A stretch of DNA of 64,000 nucleotides from Parus major (taxonomy: Eukaryota > Chordata > Aves > Passeriformes > Paridae). The position numbers and the translations under genes were made by a program. Below, piece after piece: positions 62,115 through 64,000 of this stretch; positions within the stretch are counted from its first letter, which is position 1, and each line of letters starts with the position of its first letter. The stretch spans positions 14,187,115 through 14,251,114 of the forward strand of contig NC_031770.1 in NCBI RefSeq assembly GCF_001522545.3, written 5' to 3'. Under the pieces are notes generated by a model, which did not search any database, was not told the DNA's origin, and was given only the letters and a program-made list of their open reading frames with translations.

Positions 62115-62150
<36 letters not shown>
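62115..62150. repeat. (TA)n microsatellite with CA tail
   Basis: About fifteen TA units followed by cacata. Likely polymorphic in length; it lies in the probable PPP1R21 3' UTR. Confidence 0.95.
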
Positions 62151-62844
62151 CATGTGTAAACAAAATGTTACAGAAATGGCTTAAAACACTTTCACTGAAG
62201 TAGCCCAATTCAGCTATTTGTGCTCTTTACCTCAAAATCCAAAGTGCCAGATACAAGCAGGAAAGGTTTCCACTGCTGCAGTCTAACAATGATCCCATTT
62301 ACTTGGTGAATTTGTAAAAATCATTTCAAACCACAATTCCAATTAATTCTAGAGGGCTTAGAAAAGGAGTAATACATTACAGTAACTGCACAGCTTGCAC
62401 AGCCAAAAAGTCTCCAAATTCATTTTTAAACTGTAATTAACAAGTAATGGAATGTACATGTGCTGATCATTACATGTAGAACTCAAAAACAGACACCTAC
62501 TGCACCAATCCAAACTTGTTAATGCAGAAACATATTTGAAAATATACAAAATCTGAAGTTGTTACATGAAATCAAAACCTGGTTTTAAAAAGTGCACAGT
62601 AAAAACTGAAGGTAATTACTATATAAATTATCCATAGTGGGTGTATTTCCTGTTTTAGAGCCAACATTAAGGTCTATTTTATCTGTTACAAGTTCTAAAT
62701 ATTTTAAAAGCCATTTACAGCACCAATTCAGTTTTTACTAGACCCAATACCAGCCTCTGCTTCCTAGAACAAACAGGAACTGGATAATGAATGGTCACTA
62801 TCTGCATCCTGTGCAGCAGCAGCTTCCAAAGACTCAGCTGTAAA

Positions 62845-62874
62845 CTATCGATTTTTGTTCTTTTTAGAATTTCC
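62845..62874 (-). CDS. PPP1R21: PPP1R21 terminal coding exon (partial gene)
   Basis: PPP1R21 (KLRAQ motif protein) is a coiled-coil, endosome-associated protein of the FERRY complex. Only its last nine codons are here: after the acceptor tttcttgttgcag, phase 0, GNSKKNKNR and TAG at 62845-62847. From memory the human protein ends SSKGNSKKNKSR, differing only at the penultimate residue. Synteny supports the call, since PPP1R21 follows STON1 in mammals, on the same strand. The exon is too short for similarity alone. No upstream exon was found in 62875-64000. Confidence 0.85.
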   Translation of the reverse strand, partial: GNSKKNKNR

Positions 62875-64000
62875 CTGCAACAAGAAACAAACAAAGAGAA
62901 TATTATCAGGTAAGGAAATCTAAACAGGTAACATACAAAATCTGACGTCTGATAATTTATGCCTACAGCAAACAAATTTTCAGTCAGACTGAAAACACAG
63001 AGACCACAGAGGTCCACAGACCTCTAATTTTGACAGATTGTAATGTTTGCTCTGAAAATTCTTCTATTTCTATAAACACAACAGGGCCAAGTACCAAATA
63101 TCTCAAATAAGCAGAACAGTTCCTTACTATAACTGAAACCTGTGAAAGACATTTGAGAGACACCCCAAGACACTCAATTGTATTAATACCACTAACATTG
63201 TAAGGGCAGTGAAGCCAAGCCAAATCATAATGCACCTTCAGGTGCTACTCCAAATAAATTCTTATAGAATAAATGCATCAAATTAAATATAAATCCCCCA
63301 TCATATTGGGTTTTTTTTCCAAAATAAATTTTATTTGAATTAAGATTGTGCAGATTATTCCTAATTCAGAACAGAGTTTGTTCAACAGCTAGCCAACTCA
63401 CATTTGACCTGCAGTAATTCCACAAAGGAAATGCGGAGCTTAAAATAAAGTTTTGTGCAATAGTTACTTGCTGGCAATTCTCAGTCCTCCTATTTCCTGA
63501 AGATAACATTTGTTTTGAATCCAACCAACAACTCTCTCCAAGTGATAAGGGCTTTAACTGCATCATTTGGATTTCAACTGAATCTCCATTTGGTAACATT
63601 TGAAAACCTGTGTGGCTTCTGTTGTGATTCTGAGGTCCCTCAGACAGAGTACCAATTCAAGTCTTAGAAGTATGGCAAGTGAGAAACTCCAGAAAACATT
63701 TTATAAAAACATTAAGTGCTATGTTCAGTATGCAGCCAAGAGCTTCCTTCTGGAAACACAATGGATTATACACAACAAAGTAATTTTAAAGAATACAATG
63801 CCAAGTTAAAACATTCAGAAATCTGAAGAAAAGCAGGGGGAAGAGTTTAAAAAATAAAAATTACCATCATGGGATCTTTAATCAGAACATAGATTTATTA
63901 TTATTATTTTTATTTTTTTAATCCTTTGGTGACACTTGCTTCCATGCATCCCACAATTAAGGAGAATAATGATAATTTATTCATTTCACAGTCAGACAAG
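62875..64000. other. PPP1R21 last intron (partial)
   Basis: AT-rich sequence to the window edge. No further PPP1R21 exon (for example one encoding the coiled coil before SSK) is visible. Confidence 0.6.

Larger units (their letters stand above)
61571..62844 (-). other. PPP1R21: PPP1R21 3' UTR (probable)
   Basis: The first - strand AATAAA after the PPP1R21 stop is at 61576-61571, giving about 1.27 kb of UTR. Within it lie a (TA)n microsatellite and an A-rich low-complexity block. Confidence 0.55.

Noticed and set aside
1..64000. CRISPR arrays, operons, phage or bacterial defence genes
   Set aside because: The window is intron-containing vertebrate DNA; no regularly spaced repeats or prokaryotic gene organisation were seen.

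Overview
This window is nuclear DNA from a bird. Four vertebrate genes appear in the order LHCGR, GTF2A1L, STON1, PPP1R21, the same neighbourhood known on human 2p16 (FSHR-LHCGR-GTF2A1L-STON1-PPP1R21). Two CR1-type LINE 3' ends, compact introns and AT-rich spacers with sharp GC-rich islands fit an avian genome. I cannot name the species. All genes are split, so exon limits were read from splice sites, reading phase and recalled similarity to the human proteins. No database search was run.

Layout. 1-8.95 kb: the 3' half of LHCGR on the + strand (exons 7-11 in human numbering), ending in the single large exon for the seven-helix domain. 8.95-13.3 kb: spacer between two convergent genes. 13.3-24.75 kb: GTF2A1L, complete, 9 coding exons on the - strand, predicted 496 aa, starting in a CpG island. 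24.9-35.6 kb: spacer without a recognisable gene, holding a CR1 fragment. 35.6-44.8 kb: STON1 coding exons on the - strand (3 exons, predicted 735 aa), followed by a probable 10.8 kb first intron reaching a CpG island near 55.5-55.9 kb that is probably its promoter. A 50-N assembly gap sits in a purine repeat beside that island. 56.2-61.5 kb: gene-free. 61.57-62.87 kb: the terminal exon and 3' UTR of PPP1R21 on the - strand; the rest of that gene lies beyond the window.

How the genes relate. LHCGR is the luteinizing-hormone receptor. GTF2A1L is the germ-cell relative of the TFIIA alpha/beta subunit. STON1 is an endocytic mu-homology adaptor. PPP1R21 is an endosomal coiled-coil protein. They do not form one pathway, but STON1 and GTF2A1L are tandem on one strand, and their exon phases allow the in-frame read-through fusion known in mammals as SALF (STON1-GTF2A1L).

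I found no undescribed biological system. The observations most worth checking are an in-frame tandem acceptor that changes the LHCGR hinge by 28 residues, conserved competence for the STON1-GTF2A1L fusion, two overlapping micro-ORFs just before the STON1 start, and a pentamer repeat that places decoy CAG|GT donor motifs beside the GTF2A1L exon 1 donor.
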